DNA from: JAHFUI01 sp041485905
GTDB lineage: Bacteria; Acidobacteriota; Vicinamibacteria; Vicinamibacterales; CAVVIG01
DNA: 9,125 nt
Direction of reading: 5' to 3'
Assembly: GCA_041485905.1 (NCBI GenBank)
Contig: JBGPKK010000187.1
Coordinates: 1-9,125, forward strand
The position numbers were made by a program, and so were the translations under genes. The notes under the pieces are model-generated. The model did no database searches. It saw nothing but the letters and a program-made list of their open reading frames with translations, and was not told the DNA's origin. Every line of letters begins with the position of its first letter. The first letter of the stretch is position 1. Of the stretch, positions 1-6,114 are shown in pieces.

Positions 1-13
1 CCAGATAGTCATG

Positions 14-1177
14 TTAATCGAGTGCCTGGCGGGACAAGCGCTGATGGAACGCTAGCCTGAAACTTTCGAACCGCCCAAACGCTATAGCGTCCCTAATCAG
101 TCTCATGGTGTCAAGGTAAAAGTTGAGATTATGCAACGTGTTAAGGGTTGCTGCGCCGATTTCGCCGGCGAGAAAAAGATGGCGGAGATACGCGCGTGAA
201 AAGGTGCGGCACGTGTAGCACGTGCACGAGGCGTCGAGCGGACGAGGGTCTTCGGCGTACCGCGCGTTCTTAATGTTGATGCGGCCTTCGGCGGTGAAGA
301 GCTGACCGTTTCGCGCGTTGCGCGTCGGCAGCACGCAGTCGAACATGTCGACGCCTCGCGCCACCGCTTCCACGAGATCCTCGGGCATTCCGGTGCCCAT
401 CAAATACCGGGGTCGATCTCCCGGCAGCAGCGGTGCCGTCTGCGACACGATGTCGTACATCACGTCGGTCGGTTCGCCGACGCTGAGACCGCCGATGGCG
501 TAGCCTTCGAACCCGACCGCCACCGTTTCGGCGGCGCTCTCCGCGCGAAGCTGCGGGTGGACGCCGCCCTGCACGATGCCGAACTGCGCCTGCCCCGGAT
601 TGCGGCTCGTCACCCCGTCAACCGCGTTCGATCTGAGCGCGAGCATGCGATCGCGTCCGCGGCGCGCCCAGCGGAGCGTCCGCCGCATCGCGTCCCCGGC
701 CGGGTGCGCGGCCGACGGGTGGGCGACGCACTCGTCGAGCACCATGGCGATGTCCGATCCAAGGTGCGCCTGAATGTCGGCGGCCTTCTCCGGCGTCAAG
801 AGGTGCGCCGAACCGTCGAGATGCGATCGGAAGTGCGCGCCCTCCTCCGCAATCCTGCGGCGGGACGACAGGCTGAAGACCTGGTAGCCGCCGCTGTCGG
901 TGAGGATCGGCCGCGGCCATCCGATGAACCGGTGCAATCCTCCCTGGCGCGCGATGAGCTCGTCGCCGGGGCGGAGATGCAGATGGTAGGTGTTCCCCAG
1001 CACGATCTCCGCCCCCAGACTCTCCAGATCACGGTGCGTGATCGCCTTCACGGCGCCCTGCGTGCCGACCGGCATGAACGCCGGCGTCTCGACCGTGCCG
1101 TGTGGTGTGGTGAGGACGCCGCGCCGCGCGAGACCGTCGTTGTGAGTCACGCGGAAGGAGAATGTCTCAGCTGTCAT
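14..1177 (-). CDS. tgt: tRNA-guanine transglycosylase (queuine/preQ1 tRNA-ribosyltransferase)
   Basis: Bacterial Tgt swaps guanine-34 of GUN-anticodon tRNAs (Asp, Asn, His, Tyr) for the queuosine precursor preQ1. The 387-residue product has the family length and all key motifs: DSGGYQVFSL with general acid/base Asp94, substrate-pocket IVQGG (201-205) and GGLSVGE (229-235), and FDCVLPTRNARNG with the expected nucleophile Asp280. The zinc site is C318-x-C320-x2-C323 with His349, the same spacing as in the Zymomonas mobilis enzyme. The ATG at 1177 gives a natural N-terminus (MTAETFSFRV). No clear Shine-Dalgarno precedes it, and a TAAACT hexamer 12 nt upstream (1195-1190) may be its -10. It is divergent from ddl. 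The TAA stop lies at 16-14, and only 13 bases remain at the window edge, so a downstream operon partner cannot be seen. The reading frame is intact. Confidence 0.97.
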   Translation of the reverse strand: MTAETFSFRVTHNDGLARRGVLTTPHGTVETPAFMPVGTQGAVKAITHRDLESLGAEIVLGNTYHLHLRPGDELIARQGGLHRFIGWPRPILTDSGGYQVFSLSSRRRIAEEGAHFRSHLDGSAHLLTPEKAADIQAHLGSDIAMVLDECVAHPSAAHPAGDAMRRTLRWARRGRDRMLALRSNAVDGVTSRNPGQAQFGIVQGGVHPQLRAESAAETVAVGFEGYAIGGLSVGEPTDVMYDIVSQTAPLLPGDRPRYLMGTGMPEDLVEAVARGVDMFDCVLPTRNARNGQLFTAEGRINIKNARYAEDPRPLDASCTCYTCRTFSRAYLRHLFLAGEIGAATLNTLHNLNFYLDTMRLIRDAIAFGRFESFRLAFHQRLSRQALD

Positions 1178-1199
1178 CGAGGAAAGAACAGTTTACAAT
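1171..1199 (+). promoter_or_regulatory. Candidate sigma-70-type promoter for ddl
   Basis: CTGTCA (1171-1176, 4/6 match to TTGACA) and TACAAT (1194-1199, 5/6 match to TATAAT) are separated by 17 bp. The -35 lies over the first codons of the divergent tgt gene. A start about 7 nt after the -10 would fall at or next to the proposed TTG codon at 1207, so the ddl mRNA may be leaderless. This rests on consensus matching only. Confidence 0.45.
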
Positions 1200-1206
1200 C
1201 CCTTCA

Positions 1207-2334
1207 TTGAAAAAACTCCGCGTCGGCGTGATCTATGGCGGTCGATCGGGCGAGCATGAAGTGTCGCTCGCATCCGCGGCCGCCGTCTTCAAGAACCTCG
1301 ATCCCAATCGCTACGAAGCGGTGGCGATTCGGATCGAGAAGGACGGCCGGTGGACGCTGCCCGAACGGCCGCCGATGCTCGCGTCGGCCGCCGACGTCAT
1401 TGCCGGGAAAACGGAATCGACGGACGCGGCCCGCGAGGCGCATCTGGTGGCACACCCCGGCGTCGAGACCCTCCTGAGCATCGACCGCACGTCGCCGGGC
1501 TCGGTCGTGTCCGCGCAGACCCTCGACGTGGTGTTTCCCGTGCTGCATGGACCTTACGGCGAAGACGGCACCGTGCAGGGACTGCTCGAGCTCGCCAATG
1601 TGCCGTATGTCGGGGCCGGCGTCCTCGCCTCCTCCGTCGGTATGGACAAGGCGACGATGAAGCTCGTGTTCGCCGCACGCGGCCTGCCCATCTGCGACTA
1701 CGAAGTGGTGCTCAAACGCGATTGGAGACGCGACGAGCGCGCAGTCCTGACGACCGTGGTCAACCGGCTCGGGTTTCCGGTGTTCGTCAAGCCGGCGAAC
1801 CTGGGATCGAGTGTGGGGATTTCCAAGGCCAGGCACGCCACCGAGCTGCGGGCGGCGATCGAGCTCGCCGCCAGCTTCGATCGCAAGATTGTCGTCGAGG
1901 CGGCGGTGCCAGACGCCCGCGAAATCGAAGTGGCGGTGCTCGGCAACGACGAACCTGAGGCGTCGGTGCCTGGGGAAATCGTGCCGTCGCGCGAGTTTTA
2001 CGACTACCAGGCAAAATACATAGACACTGATTCCGAGACGTTGATCCCGGCGCCGCTGACGGAGGCGCAGACCGGCGAGCTGCGCAGGCTCGCGATCGCC
2101 GCGTTCAAGGCGGTCGACTGCGCCGGCATGGCGCGCGTCGATTTTCTGCTGGCCCGCGAAACGGGTGTCGTGTACCTCAACGAGCTCAATACCATCCCCG
2201 GATTCACGACCATCAGCATGTACTCGAAGATGTGGGCCGCGAGCGGTCTGGACTATCCGGCGTTGCTCGATCGCTTGATCGCGCTCGCGGTGGAGCGCCA
2301 CAGCGAGAAGCAACAACTGCGGACAAGCATGTGA
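1207..2334 (+). CDS. ddl: D-alanine--D-alanine ligase
   Basis: This cytoplasmic ATP-grasp ligase joins two D-alanines for the peptidoglycan pentapeptide. From TTG1207 the product has 375 residues, within the family range. Visible motifs are GGRSGEHEVS (11-20, first D-Ala site), HGPYGEDG (114-121), KPANLGSSVG (195-204, ATP), FYDYQAKY (264-271), ARVDF (309-313, metal-binding Asp312) and NELNTIPGFT (325-334, metal/phosphate). The Tyr in the omega-loop FYDYxxKY motif is typical of D-Ala-D-Ala ligases rather than VanA-type D-Ala-D-Lac enzymes. TTG was chosen because homology begins right after it and a promoter-like -10 lies 7 nt upstream. An in-frame ATG at 1162 would add 15 unconserved residues and overlap tgt, although GGAAGGAG lies one base before it. 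The stop overlaps the GTG start of the next gene (ATGTGA), suggesting coupling. Confidence 0.95.
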   Translation: MKKLRVGVIYGGRSGEHEVSLASAAAVFKNLDPNRYEAVAIRIEKDGRWTLPERPPMLASAADVIAGKTESTDAAREAHLVAHPGVETLLSIDRTSPGSVVSAQTLDVVFPVLHGPYGEDGTVQGLLELANVPYVGAGVLASSVGMDKATMKLVFAARGLPICDYEVVLKRDWRRDERAVLTTVVNRLGFPVFVKPANLGSSVGISKARHATELRAAIELAASFDRKIVVEAAVPDAREIEVAVLGNDEPEASVPGEIVPSREFYDYQAKYIDTDSETLIPAPLTEAQTGELRRLAIAAFKAVDCAGMARVDFLLARETGVVYLNELNTIPGFTTISMYSKMWAASGLDYPALLDRLIALAVERHSEKQQLRTSM

Positions 2335-3428
2335 ACCCGACAAGTCGACAGTCGTCGGTCGTCTGTCGACAGTCAGTCGGCGACCCGTCTGAGGCGCGAC
2401 TGTCGACTGTCGAGGGTCGACTGACGACTACGGTCGCCGTTCTCGCGGCGCTGCTATTTTCCACTTCCGTCGACGCCTCGCTGACAGAAGCGCCGCGGCT
2501 GGCGGCCGTCTACGACAGCATTCTCGACGCGCGGTTCGATCGGGTGGACGCGCAGTTGAAGCAGGCATGTCCGCCGGCGCCGGCCGAGGCGTGCGCGGGC
2601 CTGCGTGTGGTGTCGCTGTGGTGGCAGATTTTGATGGACCCGGAGAGCCGGCTGCTCGACGGCCGCTTCAACGAGGAGGCCGCGGCAGCCATCGCCGCCA
2701 GCGATCGGTGGACCAGGCGCGAGCCGCAGCGCGCGGAGGCCTGGTTCTACTTCGCCGGCGCGTATGCCCCACTCGTGCAGTGGCGCATTCTTCGCGGCGA
2801 ACGCCTCGCGGCCGCCCGCGAAGGTAAGAAAATCAAAGATGCGCTCGAGCACGCCCTCCAGCTGGATCCGCGTCTCGACGATGCGTACTTCGGCATCGGG
2901 TTGTACCACTATTACGCCGACGTCGCCCCGGCGGCGGCGAAGATTCTGCGCTTTCTGCTTCTGCTGCCCGGCGGCGATCGCACGAAGGGACTGAACGAGA
3001 TGCTGCAGGCCAGACGAAGCGGCGCGCTGCTTGGCGGCGAGGCCGATTACCAGCTGCATGTGATTTACCTCTGGTACGAACATCAGACCGCGCGCGCGCT
3101 CGAGCTGCTGCAGGATCTCGACGCGCGCTACCCGAACAATCCCGTGTTCCAGCAGCGCATCGCCGACGTGCAGGAACAGTGGCGCCACGATCGGCCCGCG
3201 AGCGCGGCTGCCTGGCAGATTCTGCTCGATCGAGCCCGTGCGGGCCACGTGTTCAACCCGCCGCACACTGAAGCGCGCGCGCACATCGGGTACGCACGGC
3301 TGCTCGAGCGCGCCGGTGACCGCCGACGCGCGATCGACCACTATCGATCCGCCGCGCAAGTCGTCGGAGTTGATTCGCGACCGCGCGATGATGCGCGCGC
3401 GGCGCTGAAACGACTCGGCGCGTCGTAA
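2331..3428 (+). CDS. Secreted TPR-like protein of unknown function
   Basis: I recognise a tetratricopeptide-type helical protein but no specific family. The only conventional in-frame start ahead of the hydrophobic segment is GTG2331, overlapping the ddl stop, giving 365 residues. Residues 2-31 are encoded largely by a heptamer repeat array and look like low-information sequence. Residues 32-48 form a hydrophobic signal-peptide core with a plausible signal peptidase I site after Val-Asp-Ala49, so the protein is probably exported. TPR-like helix pairs can be seen around 136-151, 167-194 (ALEHALQLDPRLDDAYFGIG), 253-267 and 313-340. Cys80 and Cys87 could form a disulfide in the periplasm. The overlap suggests cotranslation with ddl, but a role in envelope biology is only a guess. 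Alternatively the true start is non-canonical and lies after the repeats (for example CTG2421). Confidence 0.8.
   Translation: MNPTSRQSSVVCRQSVGDPSEARLSTVEGRLTTTVAVLAALLFSTSVDASLTEAPRLAAVYDSILDARFDRVDAQLKQACPPAPAEACAGLRVVSLWWQILMDPESRLLDGRFNEEAAAAIAASDRWTRREPQRAEAWFYFAGAYAPLVQWRILRGERLAAAREGKKIKDALEHALQLDPRLDDAYFGIGLYHYYADVAPAAAKILRFLLLLPGGDRTKGLNEMLQARRSGALLGGEADYQLHVIYLWYEHQTARALELLQDLDARYPNNPVFQQRIADVQEQWRHDRPASAAAWQILLDRARAGHVFNPPHTEARAHIGYARLLERAGDRRRAIDHYRSAAQVVGVDSRPRDDARAALKRLGAS
2344..2428 (+). repeat. Heptanucleotide array in inverted arrangement (GTCGACA family)
   Basis: Left units with period 7 are GTCGACA (2344), GTCGTCG (2351), GTCGTCT (2358), GTCGACA (2365) and a degenerate GTCAGTC (2372). 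Right units run in the opposite sense: TGTCGAC (2401), TGTCGAG (2408), GGTCGAC (2415) and TGACGAC (2422). Arms 2351-2374 and 2405-2428 match as an inverted repeat at 20 of 24 positions around a 30-nt centre, so they can form a hairpin. The array starts 9 bp after the ddl stop and lies inside the predicted N-terminal codons of the TPR gene. Confidence 0.8.
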
Positions 3429-3457
3429 ACTTTTTTGACTTTTTGTTCACATTGTGC

Positions 3458-3486
3458 TTGACACTGAACTTTCTCGACCATAATCT
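3458..3486 (+). promoter_or_regulatory. Promoter of the leader/microORF transcription unit
   Basis: A perfect TTGACA -35 (3458-3463) is followed by overlapping -10 candidates: CATAAT at 3479-3484 (5/6, 15-bp spacer) or TAATCT at 3481-3486 (weaker match, ideal 17-bp spacer). The flanking 3429-3490 stretch is strikingly AT-rich for this window, with T-tracts upstream like an UP element. Transcription would start near 3491-3493, about 65 bp past the TPR stop, so this is an independent unit. Confidence 0.65.
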
Positions 3487-3490
3487 ACAT

Positions 3491-3696
3491 CTGGTATGAG
3501 GGTGGCCAACTCAGGCCATCCCTAGTGAGGTGAAAGCGACCTCGCTCTTTCGAGTCCGCGCGAGTCGCACGGTCACTCGGAAGGTGCCTCGAAGCGTAGA
3601 GCGCCGGCGTCGGGTGCGCGTGCCAGGCGGCAGCCACTGAAACGAGTCGTGAGCGCTCTCGCAAGCAAACCCAGATGAAGGGGGGGATAACAGACA
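3491..3696 (+). ncRNA. Putative structured RNA or long structured 5' leader
   Basis: About 205 nt between a good promoter and a tiny ORF can form several helices by eye. (1) AGGG-TGGCC (3499-3507) pairs with GGCCA-CCCT (3514-3523) with one bulged T and loop AACTCA. (2) GAGGT (3527-3531) pairs with ACCTC (3539-3543). (3) CGCTCTTTCGAG (3543-3554) pairs with CTCGAA (3588-3593) plus AGAGCG (3598-3603) across a 4-nt bulge. (4) Nested inside helix 3, CGAGT (3561-3565) pairs with ACTCG (3575-3579). I do not recognise a known Rfam class. It may be a free small RNA, a cis-regulatory leader or both. No folding energy or conservation was computed, and a GC-rich random sequence would also yield some helices. 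Confidence 0.45.
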
Positions 3697-3747
3697 ATGG
3701 CAAAGAAAGCCAAGGGCGGGAAGAAGAAGGCCGGCAAGAAACGGTAA
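3697..3747 (+). CDS. Lysine-rich 16-residue microprotein
   Basis: The ORF encodes MAKKAKGGKKKAGKKR followed by TAA. Eight lysines and one arginine in 16 residues make it extremely basic, with no hydrophobic segment. A Shine-Dalgarno-like AAGGGGGGG (3678-3686) sits 10 nt before the ATG, and a strong terminator begins 17 nt after the stop, so the ORF sits at the 3' end of a dedicated transcript. Its composition resembles very small nucleic-acid-binding or ribosome-associated basic peptides such as bL37 or bTHX, but I see no sequence homology and assign no function. A competing 25-codon ORF from ATG3675 overlaps in another frame but lacks a ribosome-binding site. The ORF may also be a chance remnant, with the RNA being the real product. 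Confidence 0.5.
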   Translation: MAKKAKGGKKKAGKKR

Positions 3748-3763
3748 GCTGACCTCGCCCGTC

Positions 3764-3794
3764 AAAAAAGGGGGCGGCCGTTCCGCCCCCTTTT
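3764..3794. terminator. Strong bidirectional intrinsic terminator
   Basis: GGGGGCGG (3770-3777) pairs perfectly with CCGCCCCC (3783-3790) around a CCGTT loop, flanked by A6 on the left and T4 on the right (four further A-T pairs). Read on the plus strand it ends the leader/microORF unit. Read on the minus strand the stem is followed by six Ts and can end the HEAT-cyclophilin transcript, whose stop is at 3857. Confidence 0.92.
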
Positions 3795-3827
3795 CAATTT
3801 CACAACCCCTCGTCTTCAGTTGCGACG

Positions 3828-3855
3828 CCAGCCCCGAGCCCCCAGCCTCCAGCCC
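3828..3855 (-). repeat. Heptanucleotide array (CCAGCCC / GGGCTGG family)
   Basis: There are four tandem 7-mers: CCAGCCC, CGAGCCC, CCAGCCT and CCAGCCC. On the minus strand they begin one base after the TAG stop of the HEAT-cyclophilin gene. Unlike the other two arrays they run in one direction only. They lie between that stop and the shared terminator. Confidence 0.75.
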
Positions 3856-3856
3856 C

Positions 3857-6037
3857 CTATTGAGCCGCCGGCCCATCCCACACGCGCACGCGTCGGACGA
3901 TGTCTCGGGGTTGAAGGGCGTCGACCACGTCCATGCCGGCGATGACACGGCCAAAGACGGTGTACTTCGCGTCGAGGTGCGGCTGCGGCACGTGCGTGAT
4001 GAAGAACTGACTACCGCCTGTATCCGGCCAGTCGAGCGCCATGCCGACCGTTCCACGCAGGTACGGGAGCTCGTTGAGCTCGTCGCGGATCGTGTAGTTC
4101 GGCCCGCCTTCCCCGTCGCCGCGCGGATCGCCGGTCTGCACGACGAAGTTGGGCACGACCCGGTGCACGCTCTGCCCGTTGAAGAACCCGGTGCGGGCGA
4201 GCGCCACGAAGTTGTCGGTCGTCAACGGCGCGTCCAGCACCGCCAGCTCAATTTGAATCGTGCCGCGATCGGTCTCGATGAACACCTGGGTCGAGACCGG
4301 CGGGGCGATGAGACCCGGTGCTTCATACGCTTCGGGAGGAAGACGCGTGGGCGCCGGACGAATCTGGAGCGCGGCGTCAGTCGAGGCATCGAGATCTTTC
4401 ACGAGCGCCGCCGCACGGACGCGAACCGCCCAGTCCTTGTCCGACAAGGCGCTGGTCAACACCGGTCGTGCATCGGTGGCGCCGTACTTGGCGAGCGCCG
4501 CCATCGCGGCCGCCCGCGCGATGTAGGTCAGATCGCGCTGGCCGAGGGCGTACGCCGCGGCGAGAGCCGGTGCGCCGTTGTCCGGTTTGAGGTCCCCAAT
4601 GGCGGTGGCGGCAGCCGCGCGGACCGCCGGATCGTCCGCCTTCAGATGCTCAATCAACACGGCCGGCGCGTTCGGATCGCGCAGCGTGACCAGCGACGCC
4701 AGAACCGAGGGAATGACGCGCTGATCGCTGTCTTTGAGCATCAGGGAGAGGCGAGGTCGACCGATTTCTGGCGGCAGCGTCCCCAGCACGGAGGCGAGCG
4801 CGGCCCGTACGGTCCAGTCCGGATCGGGGTCAAGACCTGAGAGCACCGTGACGAAATTTTCGGGATCGAGCGCCGCCGTGGCGCGCAGCGCCGCCGCACG
4901 GACGTCCGGGTTGGCGTCCGAGAGCAGATCGAGCAGGCTGTCGGTCACAGCCGGCGTCCGGATCCCGCCGGCCGCCGCCACCGCTTCGAGTCGCAGGTGC
5001 GGCTCCGCCTGGCGGTCCTGAACGATCTTCAACAGCGCAGGCGCGGCGGCCGGATCGCCGATGCGCCCGAGCGCGCGCACCGCCTCGATGGCGATCGGCC
5101 GTTCAGCGCTTGCCGTCAGCGGCAACAGCGCGGCTACGGCCGGCGAGCCGGTATTTGTTTCGGTCGGCGAGCCAATCTTCAGCGCGCCCAGCCCCTTGAT
5201 GGCAAACAGGCGCGTGTACGGGTGCGGCTCTTTGAGAAGCGTGACGAACGCATTCAGTGCGCGCCGGTCTTCGAGCCGCTGGAGCGCCCACGCGACCGGC
5301 CACCATCGCACCCGCGGCTGCCCGTCGGGATCGAGCACGGCGGCCGCCATCCGATCGAACGATTTGAGCCGCACGAGCGCGAACAGGCCCAGTCGAAATA
5401 CCCCCGCGGGCGTGTCGCGCCGGGCGTCGTCCTGATCGCCCGGAGGTTCGGCGAGCGCGCCGGATTCAACGACCTGGGCGATCATCGTCCCGATCGGCTC
5501 GGCCGCGGCGGGATCTCCAATCAACCCGAGTCCTTCCGCCGCGCTTCCTCGGACGAGCGGCGACGAATCCGAAAGCGCGCGTACGAGCGGATCGCGCGCG
5601 CGCCGATCGCCGATCAAACCCAACGCGAACGCCGCCATCTGACGCACTTCAGGATCCGGATCCCCGAGCAGCGGCAACAACGGCTCGACGCCGTCGCCGA
5701 CGCCGACCCGGCCGACCGCCAGCGCCGCGCGCCGGCGCACGCGCGCCTCATCATCGGCGAGCAGCCGCGTAAGGTCGGGCGGCGCGGGAAGCCGCGGCGG
5801 CGCGACCGCCACAACCGGAGTCTTGCCGCCCACGGGCAACACGGGAGCAGCAGGCGGCGGAGGTGGCGGGGCCACATCGCGGAGCATGCGCTGATCTTCA
5901 AGGCGGAGGATCACCGCCATCTTCTGTTCAAACGTCGGACCGGACGGCCTGGGCGGCGGCGACGGGACGATGGGCGGCGCGCTCGCGCACGCGGCGGAGA
6001 TGAGCGCCAGCGTCAGCGCGATGAAGGAGCGGGTCAT
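3857..6037 (-). CDS. HEAT-repeat protein with C-terminal cyclophilin-type peptidyl-prolyl isomerase domain, predicted lipoprotein
   Basis: From ATG6037 (GTGAGG ribosome-binding site 5 nt upstream) the product has 726 residues. Residues 1-17 form a signal peptide ending ISAAC, a lipobox-like site with Cys17 (Ser at -3 is atypical), so it is probably a lipoprotein. Proline-rich linkers follow (21-33, 57-87). Residues ~90-545 are HEAT/PBS-lyase-like helical repeats with recurrent DPDPEVRQMAA-type motifs, a protein-binding solenoid. Residues ~584-720 are a cyclophilin with VHRVVPNFVVQTGD (catalytic Arg626, Gln634) and GGSQFFI (674-680). The CypA tryptophan that contacts cyclosporin is replaced in PHLDAKYTVFG. 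A role in folding or scaffolding exported proteins is inferred. An upstream ATG at 6190 would add 51 residues running through the divergent gene and hide the signal peptide, so it was rejected. Confidence 0.92.
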   Translation of the reverse strand: MTRSFIALTLALISAACASAPPIVPSPPPRPSGPTFEQKMAVILRLEDQRMLRDVAPPPPPPAAPVLPVGGKTPVVAVAPPRLPAPPDLTRLLADDEARVRRRAALAVGRVGVGDGVEPLLPLLGDPDPEVRQMAAFALGLIGDRRARDPLVRALSDSSPLVRGSAAEGLGLIGDPAAAEPIGTMIAQVVESGALAEPPGDQDDARRDTPAGVFRLGLFALVRLKSFDRMAAAVLDPDGQPRVRWWPVAWALQRLEDRRALNAFVTLLKEPHPYTRLFAIKGLGALKIGSPTETNTGSPAVAALLPLTASAERPIAIEAVRALGRIGDPAAAPALLKIVQDRQAEPHLRLEAVAAAGGIRTPAVTDSLLDLLSDANPDVRAAALRATAALDPENFVTVLSGLDPDPDWTVRAALASVLGTLPPEIGRPRLSLMLKDSDQRVIPSVLASLVTLRDPNAPAVLIEHLKADDPAVRAAAATAIGDLKPDNGAPALAAAYALGQRDLTYIARAAAMAALAKYGATDARPVLTSALSDKDWAVRVRAAALVKDLDASTDAALQIRPAPTRLPPEAYEAPGLIAPPVSTQVFIETDRGTIQIELAVLDAPLTTDNFVALARTGFFNGQSVHRVVPNFVVQTGDPRGDGEGGPNYTIRDELNELPYLRGTVGMALDWPDTGGSQFFITHVPQPHLDAKYTVFGRVIAGMDVVDALQPRDIVRRVRVWDGPAAQ

Positions 6038-6093
6038 CGAGGCCTCACGCAAGTTGCGGGCGTCGCGTGCGCGCGACGTGAGATGTCGTGTCG

Positions 6094-6107
6094 CGATGAT
6101 ATCATCG
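6094..6107. promoter_or_regulatory. 14-bp palindrome at the divergent promoter
   Basis: CGATGATATCATCG is a perfect 14-bp palindrome in the 77-bp gap between two divergent genes. It holds TATCAT on both strands (6100-6105 plus, 6101-6096 minus), each a 5/6 match to a -10. On the plus strand GTGAGA (6078-6083) could be a -35 with a 16-bp spacer. The kinase TTG start is 9 nt after the plus -10. The lipoprotein would have a leader of about 50 nt. It could be back-to-back -10 elements, an operator or both. Confidence 0.45.
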
Positions 6108-6114
6108 GGCCGCC

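Noticed and set aside
1162..1206. ATG1162 as the ddl start
   Set aside because: It would add 15 residues not typical of Ddl, overlaps tgt by 16 bp, and the purine-rich site is only one base from the ATG. TTG1207 fits better, but this is not certain.
1204..2343. 379-residue minus-strand open frame opposite ddl
   Set aside because: ddl on the plus strand has full family motifs. The antisense frame has no recognisable domain and biased His/Arg composition.
2344..2428. CRISPR-like repeat array
   Set aside because: The units are degenerate 7-mers without spacers and are mirrored, not direct 25-40 bp repeats, and there are no cas genes.
2454..3359. Minus-strand open frame opposite the TPR gene
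   Set aside because: There are no motifs, the composition is Arg/Val-rich and shadow-like, and the plus strand has a signal peptide and helical repeats in the coupled frame.
3633..3639. GCCACTG inside the leader, reminiscent of a cobalamin riboswitch element
   Set aside because: The other conserved cobalamin-riboswitch blocks and the surrounding helices are not visible, and the downstream ORF has no link to B12. Seven bases can match by chance.
3675..3752. 25-codon ORF from ATG3675 overlapping the lysine microORF in another frame
   Set aside because: No ribosome-binding site precedes it. The G-rich site falls inside it and is placed correctly for ATG3697 instead. It is kept only as an alternative reading.
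3511..4056. 181-residue minus-strand ORF reaching into the leader region
   Set aside because: It runs through the perfect terminator hairpin and the promoter region, and overlaps the end of the cyclophilin gene in another frame. No domain was recognised.
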